From positions 1-34,311 of the forward strand of contig JACPFM010000108.1 of assembly GCA_016182965.1 (NCBI GenBank): 34,311 bases of DNA, in the 5' to 3' direction. The translations under genes and the position numbers were made by a program. Below are positions 16,724 through 24,157 of the stretch, piece by piece (the first letter of the stretch is position 1; each line of letters opens with the position of its first letter). Below the pieces are notes generated by a model. It saw only the letters and a program-made list of their open reading frames with translations. It was not told the DNA's origin and did no database searches. Source of the DNA: Deltaproteobacteria bacterium. Its GTDB lineage: Bacteria > Myxococcota_A > Polyangia > Polyangiales > JADJMO01.

Positions 16724-17719
16724 TCAGAACCGGCCGAAGGCCGCGAGGCCCGCGCCGTCGCGCGAGGCCCACGGGGAGAGGTGCGCGCCTCGATCGGAGT
16801 CCTTCTTGGGGGCGGAGGGCGTCAGCGCCCACCACACGATGCCGACCGTCAGCGCGGCGGCGCCGACGGCGGTCACGATCGTCGAGCCGGTGGCGAGCGC
16901 GCGACCGTCATCGAGCCCCTGCGGATCGCAGAGCTTGTTCGCGTCGCAGGAGTCGTCGCGCTTCTTCATCGACGCGTAGCCGAGCCCGAGGCCGACGCCG
17001 ACAGCGGCCGCTCCCACGGCGGTGACCACGATCGGCAGCGTCTTCGAGGGCGCCGCCTGCGTGTCGCTCGGGTGCTTGCTGTCGGCGAAGAGGACCACCG
17101 AGATGGCCTTGTTCTGCTTCTCGGCGAGCGTCGCGCTGCCCTCGAAGGGGAGCCGCCCGGGCGCCTCGGCGTGCACCGAGTGCTTGCCCGGATCGATGTC
17201 GATCGAGGTGTTCCACGCGGCGCGCGGCAGATCGGTGCCGTCGAGGGTGATCTTCAGGCCGGGGACGTCGTCGACGACCTTCACCGTGAGACGGGGCACG
17301 CGAGGCTCGAGCTCGTCGGCCTCCTTGCGCGCGTAGTCGGCCCACGCGCGGCGCTCGGGCTTCGGATCGAGCGGCGCCTTGCGCGCGAGATCGCGGAAGC
17401 TCCGCGCCGCGCTGGCGATCATGCCGAGCCCCTTCTCGACGTACGCGAGGTTGCGCAACGCGCCGAGGGCGCCGGTGAGCTCGTAGGCGCGCTTGAACGC
17501 GTCGCGCGCCTCCCTGCACCGCGCCTCGTCGAGGGGCTTCTCGTCGCACTTGTGCTCTTCGTTGAGCTTCACGCCCTTGTCGAACAGATCCTTGGCGATC
17601 GCCTGCTCCTGCTCGGTGGGCGCGGCCGCCAAAGGGAGCGACGTCGCGCCGACGACGACGGCGAGCACAGAGGAGACGACGCGCCTTCGAGGAGGCCTGG
17701 TGGCGCGGTGCATCGTCAC
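16724..17719 (-). CDS. TPR/PEGA protein with C-terminal membrane segments
   Basis: 331 residues from a GTG at 17719 that overlaps the stop frame of the kinase (GTGA) and has AAGGA six bases upstream; an ATG two codons later is the alternative. A signal peptide (VLAVVVGATSLPLAAAP) leads into TPR-like helices with DLFDKGVKLNEEH and EARDAFKRAYELTGALGALR. A PEGA-like beta domain follows at about 145-225 (LKITLDGTDLPRAAWN, IDIDPGKHSVHAEAPGRLPF). Two hydrophobic helices follow at about 230-250 and 278-298, split by a short loop with two Cys (CDANKLC). It resembles the 417-residue protein at 32790 in layout. Such proteins often accompany myxobacterial Ser/Thr kinases; a scaffolding or envelope-sensing role is inference. 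Confidence 0.85.
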   Translation of the reverse strand: MTMHRATRPPRRRVVSSVLAVVVGATSLPLAAAPTEQEQAIAKDLFDKGVKLNEEHKCDEKPLDEARCREARDAFKRAYELTGALGALRNLAYVEKGLGMIASAARSFRDLARKAPLDPKPERRAWADYARKEADELEPRVPRLTVKVVDDVPGLKITLDGTDLPRAAWNTSIDIDPGKHSVHAEAPGRLPFEGSATLAEKQNKAISVVLFADSKHPSDTQAAPSKTLPIVVTAVGAAAVGVGLGLGYASMKKRDDSCDANKLCDPQGLDDGRALATGSTIVTAVGAAALTVGIVWWALTPSAPKKDSDRGAHLSPWASRDGAGLAAFGRF

Positions 17720-17870
17720 ATCTCGTCCTTCTTCTTCCAGAGATCGCCGGGCTTCTGCGTGGGATCGGGCGGAGGAGGCGGCGGCGCGGCCGTCGGCTCG
17801 GCCGTCGTCTTGGCCGTGGTCTTGGGCGGGGCGACGACCTTCGGCGCCTTGCCGCCCGGCTTCAGCATGT

Positions 17871-19112
17871 TCAGCGTCGTCGACACCGTGGTCGAATTGG
17901 TCGACGGCGCGGGCTCCGCGGTCTCGCGGTCACGGTCGGCGAGACGACGGGCGGCGGCGCGGGGGACGGCGCGGGCGCCGCGGCGGGCGCGGGCTCCGGC
18001 GCGCGCGCGCGCGTGACGAAGAACGCGCCGACGCCGGCGGCGACGCCGACCGCGACGATCGCGACGACGAGCGCCGCGCGATTCCTCGGTCGCACCGGCG
18101 CCATCGCGGTGCCGGCCTGCGAGTCTCCGAGCGTGTGCTGCAGACCGCCGACGGAGTCGCCGAGCTGCAGCGCCAGACGCTCGGCGGCGGCGGCGGAGTA
18201 GGCGCCGGTCGACCCGGACGCGCTGATGCCGGCGACCATCGAGAGCGAGTCGGACAGATCGCGCGCGTTCTGGAAGCGGTCTTCGGGCTTCTTCGCGAGG
18301 CCCTTCTTCACCCACAGATCGAACTCGTGCGGCAGATCGGGCGCGAGCGTGGTCGGCACCGGCGGCTCGGTCGCGACGATGCGCATCGCGAGCTCGCTCA
18401 GCGCGCCGGAGCCGAACGGCGCCTTGCCGACCGCCATGCGGTAGACGATGGCCGCGAGCGCCCAGAGGTCGGAGCGCGCGTCGACGGTGCCGCCGCTGAT
18501 CTGCTCCGGGCTCATGTAGTTGGGCGTGCCGATGAGCGCGCCGGCGCGCGTCGACTGGTTCTCGTCGTGCTCGAGCGTGGCCTTGGCGACGCCGAAATCG
18601 AGCAGCTTCACCGCGAGGCCGCCGTCGTCCTGCGACTCGCAGAGGAAGACGTTCGCCGGCTTGAGGTCGCGGTGGATGACGCCCGCGGCGTGCGCGACGT
18701 GCAGCGCGCGCGAGAGCTGCGAGGTGATCTTCGCCACGAGGGCGATCGGCAGGCGCCGCTCGCGCTTGAGCCGCACCTCGAGGCCCTCGCCCTGGAGGAA
18801 CTCCATGACGAGGAACGGCGTGCCGTCGGGGGTGACGCCGTGGTCGCTGACGCGGGTGATGTGCCGGGACGCCTCGCCGAGCCGCGCCGCCAGCTTCGCC
18901 TCGCGCTCGAACCGCGCGCGCGGCTCGGCCGCGTTGGCCACCGAGCCGTGGAGGAATTTGATCGCCACCGTGTGGCCGAGCGTCGTGTGCTCGGCCTTCC
19001 ACACGGTGCCCATCGCACCTTCGCCTGCCGCCTCGAGCAGCCGGTACTTGTCGGCGACGACGACCCCCGGGCGGAGGTTCGGTCCCGATTCCGCGGTCGG
19101 CTGCGCAGTCAT
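17871..19112 (-). CDS. Serine/threonine protein kinase, probably frameshifted near its 3' end
   Basis: As read, 413 residues: the glycine loop GEGAMGTVWKA (30-40), VAIKFLHG with Lys52, catalytic HRDLKPAN (Asp149), DFG (172-174), GTPNYMSPEQ and SDLWALAAIVYRM form a complete Hanks-type kinase domain. A juxtamembrane region and one transmembrane helix (ALVVAIVAVGVAAGVGAFFV) follow, then a Pro/Ala-rich outer segment. The reading frame ends at 17871 in arginine-rich sequence. A frame shifted near 17915-17950 continues ETAEPAPSTNSTTVSTTLNM through KTTAKTTAEPTAAPPPPPPD to GDLWKKKDEM, stopping at 17716, where the next gene's GTG overlaps. I take 17716 as the true end and the shift as a mutation or sequencing error. 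It heads the four-gene minus-strand operon. Confidence 0.85.
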   Translation of the reverse strand: MTAQPTAESGPNLRPGVVVADKYRLLEAAGEGAMGTVWKAEHTTLGHTVAIKFLHGSVANAAEPRARFEREAKLAARLGEASRHITRVSDHGVTPDGTPFLVMEFLQGEGLEVRLKRERRLPIALVAKITSQLSRALHVAHAAGVIHRDLKPANVFLCESQDDGGLAVKLLDFGVAKATLEHDENQSTRAGALIGTPNYMSPEQISGGTVDARSDLWALAAIVYRMAVGKAPFGSGALSELAMRIVATEPPVPTTLAPDLPHEFDLWVKKGLAKKPEDRFQNARDLSDSLSMVAGISASGSTGAYSAAAAERLALQLGDSVGGLQHTLGDSQAGTAMAPVRPRNRAALVVAIVAVGVAAGVGAFFVTRARAPEPAPAAAPAPSPAPPPVVSPTVTARPRSPRRRPIRPRCRRR

Positions 19113-19155
19113 GGGAAGCGGGGCCTGTAGGCCCGGATGCTCACAGCGTGCACCG

Positions 19156-19167
19156 ATCCGCGCGGAT
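19156..19167. promoter_or_regulatory. 12-bp palindrome in the kinase/methyltransferase divergent gap
   Basis: ATCCGCGCGGAT is a perfect palindrome about 44 bp upstream of the kinase start and 82 bp upstream of the methyltransferase start. An operator is possible; GC-rich palindromes arise easily by chance here. Confidence 0.3.
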
Positions 19168-19248
19168 TGGCCAGCTTCCCGCGACGGAAAGCGTGTGGGG
19201 GGATGTGCTGCCCGAACCTTTGGCGCACCGCGTCGCTATGATGCGGTG

Positions 19249-19998
19249 GTGCCCGAGACCCGAACGGCGACCCTCCCCTCGGCGGCGGAGATCGGCGAGA
19301 TCCTCCACCGCCTGTTCATCGTCCGGGCCGGGACGACGCTGCGCAAGGAGGACGTCCAGAAGACGCACGAGGTTGCCGGGATGCTCCGCGAGCTCTCCCG
19401 CGTGCGCCGGGACGCGGCCCTGGTCGACGCGGCCGCAGGCAAGGCCAGCGTCGGCCTGGTTGCGGCCGAGGTGCTACCCATCGGGTCGCTGGTCGTCATC
19501 GAGCGGGCGCCCGATCGGGTCGCGGCGTGTCGCGACGCCGCGACGAGGTTGTCGCGGGCGGTACCGGTCGAGGTCCGTCAGGGGGACGTGGCCGACCACC
19601 TGGCCTGGCCCGACCGGCCCGACGCGGTGGTCGCCCTGCACGCGTGCGGGGGCGCGTCCGATCGGGTGATCGATCAGGCCGTGCGCGTGGGCACGCGGTG
19701 GCTGTTCCTTTCGCCCTGCTGTCACGGCGCGTCGGTCCCTTTCCACGCGCGCGCGCTCGCCATCGCGGGCGGGCTCGGCTGCCCCGACGTGGCCACGCTT
19801 CGATGGCGGCTGGCGACGGCGCTGATCGAGACGGAGCGGACGCTGCGCCTGGAGGCCGCCGGCTTCGAGACCGAGGTGCACGAGTTCGTCGGCGCCACCG
19901 TGACGCCCCACAACCTGCTGCTCCGCGCGCGGCGCACGATGCAGGAGAAGCGCATGCGCGACGCGGCCGAGAAGCTCGCGCGCCTGCACGGCCGGTGA
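19249..19998 (+). CDS. Class I SAM-dependent methyltransferase (Methyltransf_32-like)
   Basis: About 249 residues from a GTG at 19249 (another in-frame GTG at 19246); nearby ATGs are out of frame. SAM-binding marks are DAAAGKASVGLVAAE (60-74), an acidic residue after strand 2 (VVIERAPDR, Glu85) and GDVADHL. The pair HACGGASDR (131-139) and SPCCHG (155-160) is diagnostic of the methyltransferase-32 group, which has a Cys-Cys-His in place of the usual motif IV. The N-terminal 50 residues are helical and the C-terminal tail is basic. The substrate is not known. It is divergent from the kinase operon and 49 bp upstream of cheW. Whether it belongs to the chemosensory transcript is unclear. Confidence 0.85.
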   Translation: MPETRTATLPSAAEIGEILHRLFIVRAGTTLRKEDVQKTHEVAGMLRELSRVRRDAALVDAAAGKASVGLVAAEVLPIGSLVVIERAPDRVAACRDAATRLSRAVPVEVRQGDVADHLAWPDRPDAVVALHACGGASDRVIDQAVRVGTRWLFLSPCCHGASVPFHARALAIAGGLGCPDVATLRWRLATALIETERTLRLEAAGFETEVHEFVGATVTPHNLLLRARRTMQEKRMRDAAEKLARLHGR

Positions 19999-20047
19999 CC
20001 GTCGGCGTCCTCGTTGAGTGGTCGCCGTGAGTGGTTAGCGTCTCGCG

Positions 20048-20503
20048 GTGGAGCCCTTCGTCGTCTTCAGCGTCGATGACGTCCGCTACGGGGTGCCCGC
20101 GTCGAGCGTGCTCGAGATCGCGCCGCGCGTGGAGATCCTGCCGCTGCCCGCGGCTCCGTCGGGCGTGCTCGGGGTGATCCGCTACCGCGGATCGCTCGCC
20201 GTCGTCGTCGACGTGCGCCGCCGCTTCGGGCACCCGCCGCGCGCTGCGAGCATGGACGATCACCTGCTCGTCGCCTCCGCCAGAGGGCGGGTCCTCGCGC
20301 TGCTCGTCGATCGTGTCGAGGGCATCCGCGACATCGATCCGACCACGACCATCGATGAAGGCGTGACGACCGCCGCCGTCGACCGCGTGCTCGCGCTCCC
20401 CGATCGGCTCGTGCTGATCGCGGACCTCGAGCGCGCGCTCTCGCTCGAGGACGAGGCCGCGATCCGCGCGAGCCTCGGCTCGTCCGGGCTCGACCGCGGA
20501 TGA
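20048..20503 (+). CDS. cheW: CheW coupling protein 1
   Basis: 151 residues from a GTG. The CheW/SH3-like fold is clear: FVVFSVDDVRYGVPASSVLE at the N-terminus, GVIRYRGSLAVVVDVRRRFG in the middle, and the LALLVDRVEGIRDID strand pair. It couples receptors to the CheA kinase at the inner membrane. It is the first gene of the chemosensory operon, and its TGA overlaps the ATG of cheR (ATGA). By position it corresponds to WspB of the Wsp system. A ribosome site is not obvious at the GTG. Confidence 0.9.
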   Translation: MEPFVVFSVDDVRYGVPASSVLEIAPRVEILPLPAAPSGVLGVIRYRGSLAVVVDVRRRFGHPPRAASMDDHLLVASARGRVLALLVDRVEGIRDIDPTTTIDEGVTTAAVDRVLALPDRLVLIADLERALSLEDEAAIRASLGSSGLDRG

Positions 20504-21807
20504 GCGTGCGGCGCGGCGCCCCGCTCGCGGCAGCAGTCAACGCGCGCATCGCCGAGATCTGCCGCACGCGCTTCGGCCTCGAGCTCCCCGACGCGCGCGC
20601 GCGATCGGTGGAGGTCGCCGTCGGCCGCGCGGTCGAGGTGCTCGCCGAGCGCGACGCGACGACCCTGCTCGGACGCGTCGAGCGCGGGGACGAGCGCGCG
20701 CTCGACGTGCTCGCCGAGCAGCTCACGATCGGCGAGACCTACTTCCTCCGCGATCCGCAGCACTTCGCGTTCGTGCGCGAGGTCGCGCTCCCGGACGCGG
20801 CACGGCGCGGGCGCAGAGAGCCCGTGCTGTGGTCCGCCGGCTGCGCGACCGGCGAGGAGGCGTACTCGCTGGCGATCGCCGCCGTCGAGGCGCTCGGCCC
20901 GGCCTCGTCGTTCGTGGTGATCGGCACCGACGTCAACGAGCGCTTCCTCGAGCGCGCTCGCGCCGGCTGGTACGGACGGTGGTCGTTCCGCGGCGTCGAC
21001 GAGCAGACACGCGAGCGGTGGTTCGTCCCGGAGGGCCGAGGGTTCCGCGTGTCCGATCACCTGCGCGCGCGGGTGCGCTTCGCCCGCGTGAACCTCGTCG
21101 ATCCCGGGCCGGAACGGCCGCGAGGCGTCGACGTCGTCTTCTGTCGCAACGTCCTCATCTACTTCGACGGAGCGAGCGTCGCGCGCGCCGCCCGCCACCT
21201 CGTGGACTCGCTCCTCATCGGAGGATGGCTCGTGCCTGGACCCTCCGATCCGATGCTGAACGGCGACCTGCCCCTCGCGGCCGTGCGGTTGCCCGGGCTG
21301 GTCGCCTACCGGCGCGAGGCGCCCGCAGCGCAGGCCCGGCGGATGACCGGCCCGCCCGCCATCAAAGCGCTGCACGCACCCTCGCGCCGGTCGAGCGGCG
21401 CGACGACCGCCGCGGCGCGCAGCCTCGCCGATGCCGGTGACGCGCACGCGGCGCGGCGCATCGTCGACGACGTGCTGCGCGATCGCCCCGAGGACGTCGA
21501 GGCGTACGTGCTGAGGGCGACATTGCGGTACGGCGACGGCGACGACGAGGGCGCGCTCGACGATCTGCGCGCCGCGACGCAGCTCGATCGCACGCTGCCG
21601 ATCGCGCGGCTGCTCGCCGCGATGTGCCACACGCGGAGGGGCGATCAGGCCGCCGCCGCGCGCTCGCTGCGCGAAGCGATGACGATCCTCGGCGACGCGC
21701 CGGACGACAGCCCGACGCGCGCCGGCGGCGGCATGACGAACGCCGAGCTGCGCGCGACGTGCGCGCGGCTGCTGCGCGCGCGGAACGGCGAGGGGAGGAG
21801 GCGATGA
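20500..21807 (+). CDS. cheR: CheR-type methyltransferase with C-terminal TPR region
   Basis: 435 residues. An N-terminal CheR helical domain ends near TIGETYFLRDP (77-86). The SAM pocket is WSAGCATGEEAYSLAI (111-126), with IGTDVNERFLERA and DVVFCRNVLIYFD further on. After residue about 300 come TPR-like helices (DVEAYVLRATLRYGDGDDEG, PIARLLAAMCHTRRGDQAAA), as in WspC. It should methylate glutamates in the MCP encoded downstream. Both ends overlap the flanking cheW genes by 4 bp, so the three are coupled. This organisation, CheR with TPR between two CheW genes, is typical of alternative-function chemosensory systems rather than flagellar ones. Confidence 0.92.
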   Translation: MSVRRGAPLAAAVNARIAEICRTRFGLELPDARARSVEVAVGRAVEVLAERDATTLLGRVERGDERALDVLAEQLTIGETYFLRDPQHFAFVREVALPDAARRGRREPVLWSAGCATGEEAYSLAIAAVEALGPASSFVVIGTDVNERFLERARAGWYGRWSFRGVDEQTRERWFVPEGRGFRVSDHLRARVRFARVNLVDPGPERPRGVDVVFCRNVLIYFDGASVARAARHLVDSLLIGGWLVPGPSDPMLNGDLPLAAVRLPGLVAYRREAPAAQARRMTGPPAIKALHAPSRRSSGATTAAARSLADAGDAHAARRIVDDVLRDRPEDVEAYVLRATLRYGDGDDEGALDDLRAATQLDRTLPIARLLAAMCHTRRGDQAAAARSLREAMTILGDAPDDSPTRAGGGMTNAELRATCARLLRARNGEGRRR

Positions 21808-22352
21808 CGGACGCGCGCGACGCGCTCGACGATCCGATCGCCCGGCGCATCCTCGAGGCGCGCACCCGGGCGCTCGCGGCGGCGCCGGACCGCTCGATCC
21901 ACGACGAGATCGAGGCCGTCTCGCTGGTGGTCGGCGGCGAACGCTACGAGATGACCAGCGAGGCGATCTCCGCGGTGGCCGAGATACGTCGGCTGTGCGC
22001 CCTGCCGCACGCGCCGCCGGAGCTGCTCGGGCTCACCCTGCGGCGCGGCGCGGTGCTGCCGGTGTTCGACCTGCGCATCGTCCTCGGCGCGCCGCTGACC
22101 GCGCTCCCCGAGCACGGGCGGCTGATCGTGCTCGGGCGCGCCGGCGAGGACGTCGCGCTCGCGGTGGACGCGATCGCCGGCATGCGCGCGATCCCGCGCT
22201 CGGAGCTGCGCGACGCGGCGCCCATCGCCACGCCCACGGGCGCCTGGTTCCGCGGGATCGACGCCGACGGTGTCCCGGTCATCGACTCGGGCGCCCTCCT
22301 CGACAGCGATCGTCTCGTGGTCGACATCTCGCCCCGGGGGGTCGGGAGGTGA
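21804..22352 (+). CDS. cheW: CheW coupling protein 2
   Basis: 182 residues from the ATG at 21804, overlapping the cheR stop (ATGA) with GGGGAGGAGG upstream. A helical lead of about 45 residues precedes the CheW domain (SLVVGGERYEMTSEAISAVA, LLGLTLRRGAVLPVFDLRIV, VALAVDAIAGMRAI). The longer N-terminus distinguishes it from the first CheW. By position it matches WspD. A second coupling protein in one operon is a feature of Wsp-like systems. Confidence 0.9.
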   Translation: MTDARDALDDPIARRILEARTRALAAAPDRSIHDEIEAVSLVVGGERYEMTSEAISAVAEIRRLCALPHAPPELLGLTLRRGAVLPVFDLRIVLGAPLTALPEHGRLIVLGRAGEDVALAVDAIAGMRAIPRSELRDAAPIATPTGAWFRGIDADGVPVIDSGALLDSDRLVVDISPRGVGR

Positions 22353-22354
22353 CC

Positions 22355-24154
22355 ATGCGCGCGACGGTCGGCACCAAGATCGGCGCAGCGTTCGCCGCGA
22401 TCACCATCGTGCTCGCGGGCATCGCGAGCTACAGCGCGCTGCGGCACGAGCTGGTCGACGCGCGCATCGAGCTCATCTACACGCGCGGCGCCACGGTCAC
22501 GCAGGACCTCGGGCGCGCGGCCACCCTCCTCCAGCGCGCCCGCTCGCGATCGTTCTTCCACGCTGCCACCAGCGACCCCGCGGAGATGGAGCGCATCGAG
22601 CGGGAGATCGCCGACATCGAGCGCGACCTCGACGCCGCGCTCGCCGCGGTCGAGCGCAAGTTCCCCGACGACGACGTCACGCGCGTGCATCTCGCCGGGA
22701 TCAGGCAGAACGTCCAGAGCTACCGGGACATCCGCGCGAGCGACGTCCTGCCGCTCAGCCGCGCGAACGATCAGCAAGGTGCGATCCGCGCGATGCTCGC
22801 GCGCACGCGCCCGCCCTTCGATCGCGCGAACGACGCGCTCGACGCGCTGATCTCGGCGAACATCGAGCGCACGCGGCGCCTGCACGACGAGGCACGCGGC
22901 GCCCTCGGCGAGGCGCGGCGCGTGTCGCTCGTCGCCAGCCTGGCGGCGGCGGTGATGGCGCTGGTGCTGGCCACGTGGCTGTCGCGGAACATCTCGCGCC
23001 GACTCGGCGGGCTCGCCGAGGTCGCCGACCAGATCGCGCGCGGCGCGCGCCATCGACGGGCCGACGTCGCCGGCGGCGACGAGATCGCCGACCTGGCGCG
23101 CTCCTTCAATGCGATGACCGACGAGCTCGGCGCGAACCTGGACGAGCAGCGCGAGGCGGGCGAGGCGCTGCGGACGACGGTCGCGGAGTACGGCGCGTTC
23201 GTCGATCGCATCGCGCACGGCGATCTCACCGCCACCCTGCCGGAGCTCGACGACGGCACCATGGCCACCCTCGGGGACAACCTGCGCGCGATGGCGGCGT
23301 CGCTCCGCCAGATCACGGTCAACGTCGACGAGACGGTGCAGGCGCTCACCGCCGCGACCGCCGAGATCTCCAGCACGGCGCAGGAGCAGAGCACCAGCGC
23401 GACCGAGTCCGCGGCGGCGGTCACCGAGACCGTGACGACCGTCGAGCAGGCCACCCGCACCGCGCAGCGCACCGCCGAGGGGGCGCAGGTCGTCGCCAAC
23501 GGCGCGCGCCAGACCATCGACGCCTCGAACGCGGGCCGCGGCGCGGTCGATCGCACCGTCGGCGCGATGCACGGCGTGAAGCGCCAGGTCGACGCGATCG
23601 CCACGCGCATCCTCGGTCTCTCCGAGCAGGCGCAGGCCGTCGGTCAGATCGTGACCACCGTGAACGATATCGCCGAGCAGTCGAACCTGCTCGCGCTCAA
23701 CGCCGCGATCGAGGCCGCGCGCGCGGGCGAGCACGGTCGTGGGTTCGCGGTCGTCGCCCAGGAGGTGCGCAACCTCGCCGAGCAGTCGAAGCGTGCGACC
23801 GCGGAGATCCGCGTCATCCTCAACGACATCCAGAAGTCGACGGCGGCCGCGGTGCTCGCGACCGAGGAGGGGAACAAGGCCGTCCTCGCCGCGGTCGAGC
23901 GCGTGCAGGAGGCGGGAGAGCGCCTCGACGATCTGTCGAGCACGATCCACGGCGCCGCCGACGCCGCCGCGAAGATCGTCGCGGCCGCCGAGCAGCAGGT
24001 CACCGGCATGGGGCAGATCTCGCGCGCCATGCACTCCATCGATCAGGCGACGTCGCAGACCGCCGAGGGGACGCGGCAGGTGGAGCGCGCGGCGCACGAT
24101 CTCGAGTCGCTGGCGGCGAAGCTGCGCGAGGCCGCCGCGCACTACCGGACGTGA
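22355..24154 (+). CDS. Methyl-accepting chemotaxis protein
   Basis: 599 residues from the ATG at 22355, with GGAGG five bases upstream; a GTG two codons earlier would overlap the cheW stop. Transmembrane helix 1 is at about 8-26. The periplasmic part (about 30-185) is a helical bundle of the 4HB type with no ligand pocket I can name. Transmembrane helix 2 is at about 190-208 (SLAAAVMALVLATWLS), followed by a HAMP linker with RSFNAMTDELG. The signalling tip has the highly conserved IAEQSNLLALNAAIEAARAG and RGFAVVAQEVRNLAEQS. There is no C-terminal pentapeptide for CheR or CheB tethering. It is the only receptor in the operon, like WspA, and probably senses an envelope or surface cue (inference). 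Confidence 0.95.
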   Translation: MRATVGTKIGAAFAAITIVLAGIASYSALRHELVDARIELIYTRGATVTQDLGRAATLLQRARSRSFFHAATSDPAEMERIEREIADIERDLDAALAAVERKFPDDDVTRVHLAGIRQNVQSYRDIRASDVLPLSRANDQQGAIRAMLARTRPPFDRANDALDALISANIERTRRLHDEARGALGEARRVSLVASLAAAVMALVLATWLSRNISRRLGGLAEVADQIARGARHRRADVAGGDEIADLARSFNAMTDELGANLDEQREAGEALRTTVAEYGAFVDRIAHGDLTATLPELDDGTMATLGDNLRAMAASLRQITVNVDETVQALTAATAEISSTAQEQSTSATESAAAVTETVTTVEQATRTAQRTAEGAQVVANGARQTIDASNAGRGAVDRTVGAMHGVKRQVDAIATRILGLSEQAQAVGQIVTTVNDIAEQSNLLALNAAIEAARAGEHGRGFAVVAQEVRNLAEQSKRATAEIRVILNDIQKSTAAAVLATEEGNKAVLAAVERVQEAGERLDDLSSTIHGAADAAAKIVAAAEQQVTGMGQISRAMHSIDQATSQTAEGTRQVERAAHDLESLAAKLREAAAHYRT

Positions 24155-24157
24155 GCG

